A stretch of DNA of 64,000 nucleotides from Phocoena phocoena. Its lineage: Eukaryota > Chordata > Mammalia > Artiodactyla > Phocoenidae. The notes below the pieces were generated by a model. It saw only the letters and a program-made list of their open reading frames with translations. It was not told where the DNA came from and did not search any database. Numbering within the stretch: position 1 is the stretch's first letter; each line of letters opens with the position of its first letter. Position numbers and translations under genes: made by a program. Location: assembly GCF_963924675.1 (NCBI RefSeq), contig NW_027077454.1:62001-126000 (forward strand), written 5' to 3'. This document shows positions 49,692-62,761 of this stretch, one piece after another.

Positions 49692-50926
49692 TCCAACCTC
49701 CAGAGAGATAACCGGGGGCAACGGGGCACCATGACGACCCGTGTGACCATCACTTGACCTGGAGTTTCTCTCATAAAACAACAAGAGTGTGTCCCAAAAG
49801 AGTAGACTACTGCTTGCAGTACTTACTGTACCCAGAGGGGAGCTAATAATCTTGGCGGGGGAACCGTATATCATGCTGTCACCATAGAAAAGCCTACAGA
49901 CACCCTGATGATGGTGGCCAATAAGACCGGCTGGACTCCTGTTTACTTCCAAAGGCTCTTGACTCAGTGACCATCATGATCCTTCATCACCACTGACCCT
50001 GGACTGTCTGGGAGCTGAGCGGGCAGGATCCTGACACCTGGTGCTGTTTTTACGTTAATTCAGGGGCCTAATGGAAGAAAGCGCAGACTGTTGGTCAGAG
50101 CATCTAGGCTGGCAGAAACGGTCAGTCAGAGCATCTAGGCTGGCAGAAACGGTCAGCCTAAGGTGGCCGAACAAATGTGGGGCGGAGTGAAACTGGACCT
50201 CACAGCGCCACTGCACATCTCCTTTCTGGACCCTTAAAGGTCATTAGAATCTATAACACTTCCAATACTGGTGCTCAGGTGGACGAGCAGGGAGGCAGGA
50301 GGCCTGGGGACAATCAACGTCACCTGGAGGCTGCTGGGGAGAAGTTCTGACCCTCGCCCACGGGTATGAAGCCTCCTAACTCAGCACTCAGCAGTTACAG
50401 AAGAAGGGTCTGCACCCGCAGCACTCCAAGAATGAGGAAAGGGACAAAAGGCAGAAGAGAAGTTTGTCCCAGGCAAAGCCCCTTAAAAATGCCTGGGAGA
50501 TAAAAATAGAATCTGGGCAATAAAATAAAGTCTAACCATTTTTATCCTTTGTGCTTTGTCTAATTTCAGGTGCTCCTAGTGTCCCGCATACAGAGGTTCC
50601 ACACCTGGCACTTCAGACCAGATTTCCTAGAGCAGAATGGCTCGATGACACTTCAGCTCCTGGGGCCCAGTTCAGACTCCGTGACATAGAGCCTGAGCTG
50701 CAGCCAACCAGGTCCTCGAGAGCTCAGCCCCCTCCCTCCCAGTGACTCTGACAGGATCTCTACACAGCAGCCCAGCCCACAGCCCACAGGGTAGCACCTC
50801 TCCATTCTCTGATCAAAATATAAAGTTTCCTTTGCTTTTGAACCAAACTCAGTCTCGATCTATTGGCTCCAATGACACTGGGCAGGGGGACACTTGTTGG
50901 CGTCCACTCTGGAGGATCAGTAACAG
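48645..50926 (+). mobile_element. Decayed 3' half of a class I endogenous retrovirus, copy 2
   Basis: Pol remnant (48,645-49,691; LPQGF at about 48,875, YSDD at about 48,971), env trace (CCFYVN at about 50,042-50,059, with the 31-bp duplication) and LTR-like end (50,326-50,926). All inactivating stops and frame changes are shared with the first copy, so decay predates the duplication. Confidence 0.75.
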
Positions 50927-51253
50927 AAATTGAGAACATTGTAACTTCAATGAACAGATGTGTGAGCCAAACTGTAATTAACATAGAACAGTGTATAAGG
51001 CTCGGGTAAAATAAGATGTTTCTAACACTTCCATTTGATATTTCCATCACTTTCTTATAAGCAAGTTCAGTGAAAAGGTTTGTCTTCTTTGTCAGGTCAA
51101 TATTAGAGAAACAAAGTGATTTCTTTCCAAGGATGTACATCTAATAATCTTGGTTAAAGCTTCAATCTTGTTTTAAATGCTTTTGCATTGAAAATGATAC
51201 CTCTCTTTCAGCTCCCCCATTTCTGAGAAGCATAAAATCTTATAATTTATTAT
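50927..51253. other. Unassigned AT-rich DNA, second copy
   Basis: Counterpart of 20,461-20,787. No motif recognised. Confidence 0.5.
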
Positions 51254-51431
51254 TACCAAAGGGAAATGGTAGGAGGAGGGATAAATTAACAGTTTGGGAT
51301 TAACACATACACACTGCTATGTATGAAATCATCAGCAAGGAACTACTGTATAGCACAGGGAACTACACTCAATATTTTGCAATAACCTATAAGGGGAAAT
51401 GATCTGAAAAAGAATAGATATTTTTATTGAC
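51254..51431 (+). mobile_element. Old L1 3' UTR fragment, second copy
   Basis: Counterpart of 20,788-20,965. Confidence 0.8.
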
Positions 51432-51575
51432 ATCATCCATCAATGACAGTAAAAATGGAATCTAAGGGAAGACAGTGGTGAGTGCTTCTGACCCTGAAGA
51501 CTTCAATCATCTAAAGTTTGGACTCTGCCTACTTCCCAAGGCCCTTAATGAACATATGTGTAGCCGTAGCTTAAA

Positions 51576-52220
51576 AAATTCCCCAGTTTGGGTTGCGGAG
51601 AGACACTGATATTTAAAATCCCCTGGTGTTCTCCTCACATGAATGGGACCCTTCCTACACCTAAAACATGCCTGTCACACCCAGAGGATGGTATACCGTC
51701 TGATCGGGAAAAGTTTGGAAAAGGCATCTCATCTCCTCATCTCTTGGTGCTAGGGTTCACCACTCCAGCGTCTTTACTAACAGTCTCCCCACTTGGAGAT
51801 GTCAGCACTGTCAACATCCTGTTGCATACAGTTTGGAATTTGTCCAGAGGATGAAGCAGAAGGAGGAGGAACAATGAGAGACAAGTCCTAGGTGTTCGGA
51901 CAGGCACATGCCACTCTAATTTCCAATCAGGAAGACGAATTGACCAAAGGCTAGGGTTGCCCATGGAAACAGAATAGGGCTTGAGGAATCCTGATGCTTT
52001 GTGGCCAGTTCCCATAAACACAAGTTGGAAAATGGAACTCAGGGGCACTAAAATTCACAAAACTGCAGAAATGAAAATATCTATCACTGAAAAATGTCTT
52101 GAGGAAAGTCAGAGAAAAGGACTTGTAAGCAACGGAGAATGGCAGGAAAGGGATTGGAAGAGGTAGAAAGGACTCGCCATTAAGCACAAGAAAAGGGGCT
52201 GAACATTGCCAACATTGCAG
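51576..52220 (+). repeat. Diverged partial unit at the left edge of array C
   Basis: Counterpart of 21,110-21,754, with rare differences. Confidence 0.85.
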
Positions 52221-52290
52221 TTGGCCAAAAAGGGTGTATGCGTCTTTTTCTGTATATATTCAAGAAAAGGGCATACACTTTTTTAGCCAA
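52221..52290. repeat. Degenerate palindrome, second copy
   Basis: Identical in state to 21,755-21,824. Confidence 0.85.
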
Positions 52291-53955
52291 CCAAACAGGT
52301 GGGCACTGGAAATCAATACTACAAAACATATCACTTTGCATCACTCAGAAGAGCCGTCCTCATAAACTGTAAACACCAGAAATGCAGGACAGGGCAAGGA
52401 GAAAAGGGAGCCCTGTGAGTCTTATAGTGGAAATGTATATTGCCAACGGTCACTCTGGATAAGTCTATTGTGTTTACTAAAGCATCTAAAAAATGAGCTA
52501 CCGAGCACAGGGCACTTGCACTCATGGACGTATATCTTGGGAAAAACAAAAATCGAGAGGACACAGGCACCCCAATGTTTACCACCTCTCTGTTTAAAAG
52601 ATCCTCGACTAGGATATAACTTAAAGTATCTGCAGAGAAAAAACGGACAGAGATGTGGTGCTTATGTAGAGTGGAATATTACTCAGCCTGGAAATCAATG
52701 AAATACGGCCAGTTATAACAACTCAAGAGGAGTTACGTGTGATCATTCGAAGTCACATAATTCAAAAAGAAAAAGACATAAGATATCACTAATACATGGA
52801 ATGTTAACATGGCTACACATGAACTGAATTACAAAAGAGAAGAGGGTTTCAAATTAAGAAAACCAACTTATGCTTCCTTAAGGGGAAAGGTGAGTTGGGG
52901 TGCTGCATAAAACCAGAGGCTGAAATTAGCACAGATACCATTCCATAAGCCAAATATGTAATAGTCAAGACCTACTCCTTGCTCAACGAAATGGACTCCA
53001 CACGCCATATTCAATGCCTAAGAATATACCGGATTAGTAAGAATCTTAAAACCCATGGACTTATATGTCTCCGTAACAGAATCAAGCGCGTGTACAGGGG
53101 CATAAACGAAGCAGTGAAAATCCGATAAATCCCATTATTAAAATAAATTTCAAAAACAAAACACAATGACAGTGAAATAGGAAGCAATTCTTAAATAATT
53201 CACTCAGGGCATGTGATGCAACCTGGATTTACCACATCTACACCCAGAGCTGGTTGAGACATAAGGCTGGACACTTCAGGCTGATAGCATTGGTGAGTTT
53301 CGGTGAACAAATGCAGATCCTTTGAAGTCACACTGCATGGTACCCAATCCAAGGGTCCCAACTCTCCAGGTTCAAGGGATTCTTTCTTCAGCTAAAACAT
53401 GCATGGGAAACGGCGAGTATGGTCCACCGTGTGATTAGGAAACGATTTAAAATGCATCTCAGTTTTCGTATCCTGGTCCTCGGGTTCACCATTCCAGACG
53501 GTTTACTAACACTCTCCCCGTTTGGAGAGTCAGTGCCTTTAACCTCCTGTTTGGCACAACTTGCAATTTCTGCGCAAGATGAACAGGAATAGGGAGAACC
53601 AATGAGAGACTAGCTATAGGTGTCTGCACGGACAAATGTAAGGCTCATTTCCCACCAGGAAGAGGAATTAACCAAAGGCTCAGCATGCCGTGCCGGAAAC
53701 AGATTAGGGCCTGAAGCAATCCTGCGGTTTTGTGCCCAGCTCACAAGAAAGCGAGTTGAAGAAAGGAGCTCAGGGGCACTGTAATTCACAAACCTGCAGA
53801 GTTATAAATGACAGCTATCCTCCAAAAATATATTGAAGTAAGCCTGCGAAGGGGACTTGAAAGTGGGACAGAATTTCAGGAAAACGATTGCAGGGGGTAG
53901 ACTGGAATTTCCCAGAAAGCATAGGAAAAGAGGCAGAACGTCGACAATGGTGCAC
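52221..53955 (+). repeat. Satellite unit C1 (1,735 bp), diverged to young gradient
   Basis: Counterpart of B1, same length and same gradient. Confidence 0.88.
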
Positions 53956-54027
53956 TTGGCCAAAAAGTGCGTATGCATTTTTTCCTGAATATATTCAGGA
54001 AAAAACGCATACGCCCTTTTTCGCAAA
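53956..54027. repeat. 72-bp palindrome, several mismatches
   Basis: Left arm GTGCGTATGCATTT. The right arm is now AACGCATACGCCC, whereas the duplicate at 23,490 has ...CGCAC. The right end is TTTTTCGCAAA. Confidence 0.9.
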
Positions 54028-55702
54028 CCAAGCAAGCCTGTAAAGGAAATCTGCACTACAATGAAGTCTAACTGCCCCCTGGGCAAAAGGGCCATCTGAA
54101 AAAACTGTAAAATCCAGAAAGGTAGGACAGGATATGGAGAACAGGGAGCCTTGTTATGCTGATTGGCAGGATGTAAATTGCCAACAGCCATCCTGGAGAA
54201 GTGTATGGTGTTTCCTGAAACCCATAAGAAACAAAGCAACACAGCCTATGGCACTTCCACTTATGGTCCCAAAGATTACGGAAATTAAAATCAAAAACAG
54301 AGAGCCACCCCAAAGTTTGAGACGGCTGTGTTCCCAAGAAGCTCGTCTACAGTACCAGGTAAATATCCCAGAAAGCAAAAAATGGATAAATAATTTGTGG
54401 CACGTACGTACAATGCAATATCACTCAGCAATGAAATCTGTGTCATCAGGCCCGTAGCGGCATAGTCAGTGGATGCAGATACGGTGATTCTACGTGAACT
54501 ACGTCACACAGAAAAAGAAACATCATAAGATATCACTAATACACGGAATGAAAACTTGACTACACATGAACTGAATTACAAAACAGAACAGGGTCTCAAA
54601 TTTAGAAAACCAACTAGTGCTTGCTTATGGGGAAAGGTGCGTTGGGGTGCTGCATAAAACCAGAGACTGAAATTAGCACAGATAACTTTCCATAAGCCAA
54701 ATATGTAATAGACAAGACCTACTCCTTGCTCAACGAAATGGACCCAACACCACATATTCAACGCCTAGGAATATACCTGACTAGGAAGAATCTTAAAACC
54801 CATGGATATATATGTCTCCGTAAGAGAATCAAGCGTGTGTACAGCGGCCGAAACGCAGCAGTGAAAATCCGATAAATCCCATTATCAAAATAAATTTCGA
54901 AAACAAAACACAAAGACAGTGAAATAGAGAGCAATTCTTAAATAATTCACTCAGGGCATGTGATGCAACCGGGATTGACCACATCTACACCCAGAGCTGG
55001 TTGAGACATAAGGCTGGACACTTCAGGCTGATAGCATTGGTGAGTTTCGGTGAGCAAATGCAGACCCTTTGAAGTCATACTGCATGGTACCTATTCCATG
55101 GGTCCCAACTCTTCAGGTTCAAGGGATTCTTCCTCCAGCTAAAACATGCATGGGAATCCCACAGTATGGTCCACCGTGTGATTGGGAAACGATTTAAAAT
55201 GCATCTCAGTTTTCGTATCCTGGTCCTCGGGTTCACCATTCCAGATGCTTTACTAACACTCTCCCTGATTGGAGAGTCAGTGCCTTTAACCTCCTGTTTG
55301 GCACAGCTTGCAATTTCTGTGCAATATGAACAGGAATAGGGAGAACCAATGAGAGACTAGCTGTAGGTGTCTGCACGGGCAAATGAAACGCTCATTGCCG
55401 ACCAGGAAGAGGAATTAAACAAAGGCTCAGTGTGCCCTGCCGGAAACAGATTAGGGCCTGAAGCAATCCTGCGGTTTTGTGCCCAGCTCACAAGAAAGCG
55501 AGTTGAAGAAAGGAGCTCAGGGGCACTGTAATTCACAAACCTGCAGAGTTATAAATGACAGCATTCCTCCAAAAATATATTGCAGTAAGCCTGCAAAGGG
55601 GACTTGAAAGCGGGGCAGAATTTCAGGAAAACTATTGCAGGGGGTAGACTGGAATTGCCCTGAAAGCATAGGAAAAGTGGCACAACGTCGACAATGATGC
55701 AC
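53956..55702 (+). repeat. 1,747-bp satellite unit C2, chimeric
   Basis: To about 54,400 it follows B2, including the rare AAATGGATAAATAATTTG. From about 54,410 it switches to the B4/B5 variant set (CATAGTCAGTGGATGCAGATAC, GGAATGAAAACTTG). This is the right breakpoint of the 16-kb duplication. Confidence 0.9.
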
Positions 55703-55774
55703 TTGGCCAAAAAGTGCGTATGCGTTTTTTCCTGAATATATTCAGGAAAAGACGCATACGCACTTTTTGGCCAA
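55703..55774. repeat. 72-bp palindrome with matched arm changes, one mismatch
   Basis: Matched GTGC/GCAC pair as in 7,590. The single mismatch is in the A-run (AAAAGACGC). Confidence 0.93.
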
Positions 55775-57449
55775 CCAAGCAAGCCTGTAAAGGAAATCTG
55801 CACTACAATGAAGTCTCACTGCCCCCCGGGCAAAAGGGCCATCTGAAAAAAGTGTAAAATCCAGAAATGTAGGACAGGATATGGAGAACAGGGAGCCTTG
55901 TTATGCTGATTGGCAGGATGTAAATTGCCGTCAGCCACCCTGGAGAAGTGTATGGTGTTTCCTGAAACACGTAAGAAACAAAGCAACACAGCCTATGGCA
56001 CTTCCACTTATGGACCTATAACTTTCGGAAATTAAAATCAAAAACAGACAGCCACCCCAATATTTGGGATGGCTGTGTTCACAAGAAGCTCGTCTACAGT
56101 ATCAGGTAAATATCCCAGAAAGCAAAAAATGGATAAAGAAGTTGTGGCACGTACGTACAATGCAATATCACTCAGCAATGAAATCTGTGTTATCAGGCCC
56201 GTAGCGGCATAGTGAGTGGATGCAGGTACGGTGATTCTACGTGAACTACGATACACAGAAAAAGAAACATCATAAGATATCACTAATACACGGAATGTAA
56301 ACTTGACTACACATGAACTGAATTACAAAACAGAACAGGGTCTCAAATTTAGAAAACCAACTAGTGCTTGCTTATGGGAATAGTTGCCTTGGGGTGCTGC
56401 ATAAAACCAGAGACTGAAATTAGCACAGATAACTTTCCATAAGCCAAATATGTAATAGACAAGACCTACTCCTTGCTCAACGAAATGGACCCAACACCAC
56501 ATATTCAACGCCTAGGAATATACCTGACTAGGAAGAATCTTAAAACCCATGGATATATATGTCTCCGTAAGAGAATCAAGCGTGTGTACAGCGGCCGAAA
56601 CGCAGCAGTGAAAATCCGATAAATCCCATTATCAAAATAAATTTCGAAAACAAAACACAAAGACAGTGAAATAGAGAGCAATTCTTAAATAATTCACTCA
56701 GGGCATGTGATGCAACCGGGATTGACCACATCTACACCCAGAGCTGGTTGAGCCATAAGGCTGGACACTTCAGGCTGATAGCATTGGTGAGTTTCGGTGA
56801 GCAAATGCAGACCCTTTGAAGTCATACTGCATGGTACCTATTCCATGGGCCCCAACTCTTCAGGTTCAAGGGATTCTTCCTCCAGCTAAAACATGCATGG
56901 GAATCCCACAGTATGGTCCACCGTGTGATTGGGAAACGATTTAAAATGCATCTCAGTTTTCGTATTCTGGTCCTCGGGTTCACCATTCCAGATGCTTTAC
57001 TAACACTCTCCCTGATTGGAGAGTCAGTGCCTTTAACCTCCTGTTTGGCACAGCTTGCAATTTCTGTGCAATATGAACAGGAATAGGGAGAACCAATGAG
57101 AGCCTAGCTGTAGGTGTCTGCACGGGCAAATGTAATGCTCATTGCCCACCAGGAAGAGGAATTAAACAAAGGCTCAGCGTGCCCTGCTGAAAACAGATTA
57201 GGGCCTGAAGCAATCCTGCGGTTTTGTGCCCAGCTCACAAGAAAGCGAGTTGAAGAAAGGAGCTCAGGGGCACTGTAATTCACAAACCTGCAGAGTTATA
57301 AATGACAGCTATCCTCCAAAAATATATTGAAGTAAGCCTGCGAAGGGGACTTGAAAGCGGGGCAGAATTTCAGGAAAACGATTGCAGGGGGTAGACAGGA
57401 ATTGCCCTGAAAGCATAGGAAAAGAGGCATAACGTCGACAATGATGCAC
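55703..57449 (+). repeat. 1,747-bp satellite unit C3
   Basis: Complete unit. The last part of the unit before each of the palindromes at 55,703 and 57,450 carries the same variants (GGGAATCCCACAG, TCTCCCTGATTGG, TGTGCAATATGAAC). Confidence 0.9.
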
Positions 57450-57521
57450 TTGGCCAAAAAGGGCGTATGCGTTTTTTCCTGAATATATTCAGGAAAAAAC
57501 ACATACGCCCTTTTTGGCCAA
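57450..57521. repeat. 72-bp palindrome, one mismatch
   Basis: Right arm AAAAAACACATACG against left CGTATGCG. Confidence 0.93.
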
Positions 57522-59195
57522 CCAAGCAAGTCTGTAAAGGAAATCTGCACTACAATGAAGTCTCACTGCCCCCCGGGCAAAAGGGCCATCTGAAAAAAGT
57601 GTAAAATCCAGAAAGGTAGGACAGGATATGGAGAACAGGGAGCCTTGTTATGCTGATTGGCAGGATGTAAATTGCCAGCAGCCACCCTGGAGAAGTGTAT
57701 GGTGTTTCCTGAAACACGTAAGAAACAAAGCAACACAGCCTATGGCACTTCCACTTATGGTCCTATAGCTTACGGAAATTAAAATCAAAAACAGACAGCC
57801 ACCCCAATATTTGGGACGGCTGTGTTCACAAGAAGCTCGTCTACAGTATCAGGTAAATATCCCAGAAGGCAAAAAATGGATAAAGAAGTTGTGGCACGTA
57901 CGTGCAATGCAGTATCACTCAGCAATGAAATCTGTGTCATCAGGCCCGTAGCGGCATAGTGAGAGGATGCAGATACGGTGATTCTACATGAACTACGTCA
58001 CACAGAAAAAGAAACATCATAAGATATCACTAATACACGGAATGTAAACTTGACTACACATGAACTGAATTACAAAACAGAACAGGGTCTCAAATTTAAA
58101 AAACCAACTAGTGCTTGCTTATGGGGAAAGGTGCCTTGGGGTGCTGCATAAAACCAGAGACTGAAATTAGCACAGATAACATTCCATAAGCCAAATATGT
58201 AATAGACAAGACCTACTCCTTGCTCAACGAAATGGACTCAACACCACATATTCAACGCCTAGGAATATACCTGACTAGGAAGAATCTTAAAACCCATGGA
58301 TATATATGTCTCCGTAAGAGAATCAAGCGTGTGTACAGCGGCCGAAACGCAGCAGTGAAAATCCGATAAATCCCATTATCAATATAAATTTCGAAACAAA
58401 ACACAAAGACAGTGAAATAGAGAGCAATTCTTAAATAATTCACTCAGGGAATGTGATGCAACCGGGATTGACCACATCTACACCCAGAGCTGGTGGACAC
58501 ATAAGGCTGGACACTTCAGGCTGATAGCATTGGTGAGTTTCAGTGAGCAAATGCAGACCCTTTGAAGTCATACTGCATGGTACCTATTCCATGGGTCCCA
58601 ACTCTTAAGGTTCAAGGGATTCTTCCTCCAGCTAAAACATGCATGGGAAACCCACAGTATGGTCCACCGTGTGATTGGGAAACGATTTACAATGCATCTC
58701 AGTTTTCGTATCCTGGTCCTCGGGTTCACCATTCCAGATGCTTTACTAACACTCTCCCTGCTTGGAGAGTCAGTGCCTTTAAACTCCTGTTTGGCACAGC
58801 TTGCAATTTCTGTGCAAGATGAACATGAATAGGGAGAACCAATGAGAGACTAGCTGTAGGTGTCTGAACGGGCAAATGTAACGCTCATTTCCCACCAGGA
58901 AGAGGAATTAACCAAAGGCTCAGCATGCCCTGCCTGAAGCAGATTAGGGCCTGAAGCAATCCTGCGGGTTTGTGCCCAGCTCACAAAAAAGCGAGTTGAA
59001 GAAAGGACCTCAGGGGCACAGTAATTCACAAACCTGCAGAGTTATAAATGACAGCTATCCTCCAAAAATATATTGAACTAAGCCTGTGAAGGGGACTTGA
59101 AAGCGGGGCAGAATTTCAGGAAAACGATTGCAGGGGGTAGACTGGAATTGCCCTGAAAGCATAGGAAAAGAGGCAGAACGTCGACAATGATGCAC
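57450..59195 (+). repeat. Satellite unit C4 (1,746 bp)
   Basis: Complete unit. Its L1-derived and following part shares TTTCGAAACAAAAC and GCTGGTGGACAC with C5. Confidence 0.9.
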
Positions 59196-59267
59196 TTGGC
59201 CAAAAAGGGCGTATAAGTTTTTTCCTGAATGTATTCAGGAAAAAACGCATACGCCCTTTTTGGCCAA
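59196..59267. repeat. 72-bp palindrome, three mismatches
   Basis: Left arm GGGCGTATAAG and centre GAATGTATTC are changed; the right arm is intact. Confidence 0.93.
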
Positions 59268-60942
59268 CCAAGCAAGACTGTATAGGAAATCTGCACTACA
59301 ATGAAGTCTCACTGCCCCCCGGGCAAAATGGCCATCTGAAAAAAGTGTAAAATCCAGAAAGATAGGACAGGATATGGAGAACAGGGAGCCTTGTTATGCT
59401 GATTGGCAGGATGTAAATTGCCAACAGCCACCCTGGAGAAGTGTATGGTGTTTCCTGAAACACGTAAGAAATAAAGCAACACAGCCTATGGCAATTGCAC
59501 TTATGGTCCTATTCCTTAGGGAAATTAAAATCAAAAACATCGAGCCACCCCAAAGTTTGGGACGGCTGTGTTCCCAAGAAGCTCGTCTACAGTACCAGGT
59601 AAATATCCCAGAAAGCAAAAAATGGATAAAGAAGTTGTGGCACGTACGTGCAATGCAGTATCACTCAGCAATGAAATCTGTGTCATCAGGCCCGTAGCGG
59701 CATAGTGAGTGGATGCAGGTACGGTGATTCTACGTGAACTACGTCACACAGAAAAAGAAACATCATAAGATATCACTAATGCACGGAATGTAAACTTGAC
59801 TACACATGAACTGAATTACAAAACAGAACAGGGTCTCAAATTTAGAAAACCAACTAGTGCATGCTTATGGGGAAAGGTGCGTTGGGGTGCTGCATAAAAC
59901 CAGAGACTGAAATTAGCACAGATAACATTCCATAAGCCAAATATGTAATAGACAAGGCCTACTCCTTGCTCAACGAAATGGACTCAACACCACATATTCA
60001 ACGCCTAGGAATATACCTGACTAGGAAGAATCTTAAAACCCATGGATATATATGTCTCCGTAAGAGAATCAAGCATGTGTACAGCGGCCGAAACACAGCA
60101 GTGAAAATCCGATAAATCCCATTATCAAAATAAATTTCGAAACAAAACACAAAGACAGTGAAATAGAGAGCAATTCTTAAATAATTCACTCAGGGAATGT
60201 GATGCAACCGGGATTGACCACATCTACACCCAGAGCTGGTGGACACATAAGGCTGGACACTTCAGGCTGATAGCATTGGTGAGTTTCCGTGAGCAAATGC
60301 AGACCCTTTGAAGTCATACTGCCTGGTACCCATTCCATGGGTCCCACCTCTCCAGGTTCAAGGGATTCTTCCTCCAGCTAAAACATGCATGGGAAACCCA
60401 GAGTATCGTCCACCGTGTGATTGGGAAACGATTTAAAATGCATCTCAGTTTTCGTATCCTGGTCCTCGGGTTCACCATTCCAGATGCTTTACTAACACTC
60501 TCCCCGCTTAGAGAGTCAGTGCCTTTAACCTCCTCTTTGGCACAGCTTGCAATTTCTGTGCAAGATGAACAGGAATAGGGAGAACCAATGAGAGACTAGC
60601 TGTAGGTGTCTGCACAGGCAAATGTAACGCTCATTGCCCACCAGGAAGAGGAATTAAACAAAGGCCCAGTGTGCCCTGCCGGAAACAGATTAGGGCCTGA
60701 AGCAATCCTGCGGTTTTGTGCCCAGCTCACAAGAAAGCGAGTTGAAGAAAGGAGCTCAGGGGCACTGTAATTCACAAACCTTCAGAGTTATAAATGACAG
60801 CTATCTTCCAAAAAATATATTGAAGTAAGCCTGCGTAGGGGACTTGAAAGCGGGGCAGAATTTCAGGAAAACGATTGCAGGGGGTAGACTGGAATTGCCC
60901 TGAAAGCATAGGAAAAGAGGCACAACGTCGACAATGATGCAC
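59196..60942 (+). repeat. 1,747-bp satellite unit C5
   Basis: Complete unit, sister of C4 over its middle part. Confidence 0.9.
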
Positions 60943-61014
60943 TTGGCCAAAAAGGGCGTATGCGTTTTTTCCTGAATATATTCAGGAAAAAACGCATACG
61001 CCCTTTTTGGCCAA
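60943..61014. repeat. 72-bp perfect palindrome
   Basis: Reference form. Confidence 0.95.
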
Positions 61015-62689
61015 CCAAGCAACCCTGTAAAGGAAATCTGAACTACAATGAAGTCTCACTGCCCCCCGGGCAAGAGGGCCATCTGAGAAAAGTGTAAAAT
61101 CCAGAAAGGTAGGACAGGATATGGAGAACAGGGAGCCTTGTTATGCTGATTGGCAGGATGTAAATTGCCAACAGCCACCCTGGAGAAGTGTATGGTGTTT
61201 CCTGAAACACATAAGAAATAAAGCAACACAGCCTATGGCAATTGCACTTATGGTCCTATTCCTTAGGGAAATTAAAATCAAAAACAGAGAGTCACCCCAA
61301 AGTTTGGGACGGCTGTGTTCCCAAGAAGCTCGTCTACAGTACCAGGTTAATATCCCAGAAAGCAAAAAATGGATAAAGAAGTTGTGGCACGTACGTGCAA
61401 TGCAATATCACTGAGCAATGAAATCTGTGTCATCAGGCCCGTAGCGGCATAGTGAGTGGATGCAGGTACGGTGATTCTACGTGAACTACGTCACACAGAA
61501 AAAGAAACATCATAAGATATCACTAATACAAGGAATGTAAACTTGACTACACATGAACTGAATTACAAAACAGAACAGGGTCTCAAATTTAGAAAACCAA
61601 CTACTGCTTGCTTATGCGGAAAGGTGCCTTGGGGTGCTGCATAAAACCAGAGACTGAAATTAGCACAGATAACATTCCATAAGCCAAATATGTAATAGAC
61701 AAGACCTACTCCTTGCTCAACGAAATGGACTCAACACCACATATTCAACGCCTAGGAATATACCTGACTAGGAAGAATCTTAAAACCCATGGATATATAT
61801 GTCTCCGTAAGAGAATCAAGCGTGTGTACAGCGGCCGAAACGCAGCAGTGAAAATCCGATAAATCCCATTATCAAAATAAATTTCGAAAACAAAACACAA
61901 AGACAGTGAAATCGAGAGCAATTCTTAACTAATTCACACAGGGCATGTGATGCAACCGGGATTGACCACATCTACACCCAGAGCTGGTTGAGACATAAGG
62001 CTGGACACTTCAGCCTGATAGCATTGGTGAGTTTCGGTGAGCAAATGCAGACCCTTTGAAGTCATACTGCATGGTACCCATTCCAAGGGTCCCAACTCTC
62101 CAGGTTCAAGGCATTCTTCCTCCAGCTAAAACATGCATGGGAAACCCACAGTATGGTCCACCGTGTGATTGGGAAACGATTTAAAATGCATCTCAGTTTT
62201 CGTATCCTGGTCCTCGGGTTCACCATTCCAGATGCTTTACTAACTCTCTCCCTGCTTGGAGAGTCAGTGCCTTTAACCTCCTGTTTGGCACAGCTTGCAA
62301 TTTCTGTGCAACATGAAAAGGAATAGGGAGAACCAATGAGAGACTAGCTGTAGGTGTCTGCACGGGCAAACGTAACGCTCATTTCCCACCAGGAAGAGGA
62401 ATTAACCAAAGGCTCAGCATGCCCTGCCGGAAACCGATTAGGGCCTGAAGCAATCCTGCGGTTTTGTGCCCAGCTCACAATAAAGCGAGTTGAAGAAAGG
62501 AGCTAAGTGGCACTGTAATTCACAAACCTGCAGAGTTATAAATGACAGCTATCCTCCAAAAATATATTGAAGTAAGCCTGCGAAGGGGACCTGAAAGCGG
62601 GGAAGAATTTCAGGAAAACGATTGCAGGGGGTAGACTGGAATTGCCCTGAAAGCATAGGAAAAGAGGCAGAACGTCGACAATGATGCAC
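60943..62689 (+). repeat. 1,747-bp satellite unit C6
   Basis: Complete unit, ordinary layout. Confidence 0.9.
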
Positions 62690-62761
62690 TTGGCCAAAAA
62701 GGGCGTATGCGTTTTTTCCTGAATATATTCAGGAAAAAACGCATACGCCCTTTTTGGCCAA
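62690..62761. repeat. 72-bp perfect palindrome
   Basis: Reference form. Confidence 0.95.

Larger units (their letters stand above)
37746..54409 (+). repeat. Second copy of the 16-kb duplicated segment (first copy about 7,870-23,943)
   Basis: All ingredients recur in order: edge unit, L1, 592-bp satellite, diverged unit, L1, unassigned DNA, minisatellite, retrovirus remnant, old L1 scrap, diverged units. Across about 16.6-20.3 kb I noticed only about six or seven substitutions against the first copy, near 99.8 percent identity by eye. Offset is 29,875 up to the 592-bp satellite and 30,466 after it. Confidence 0.95.
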
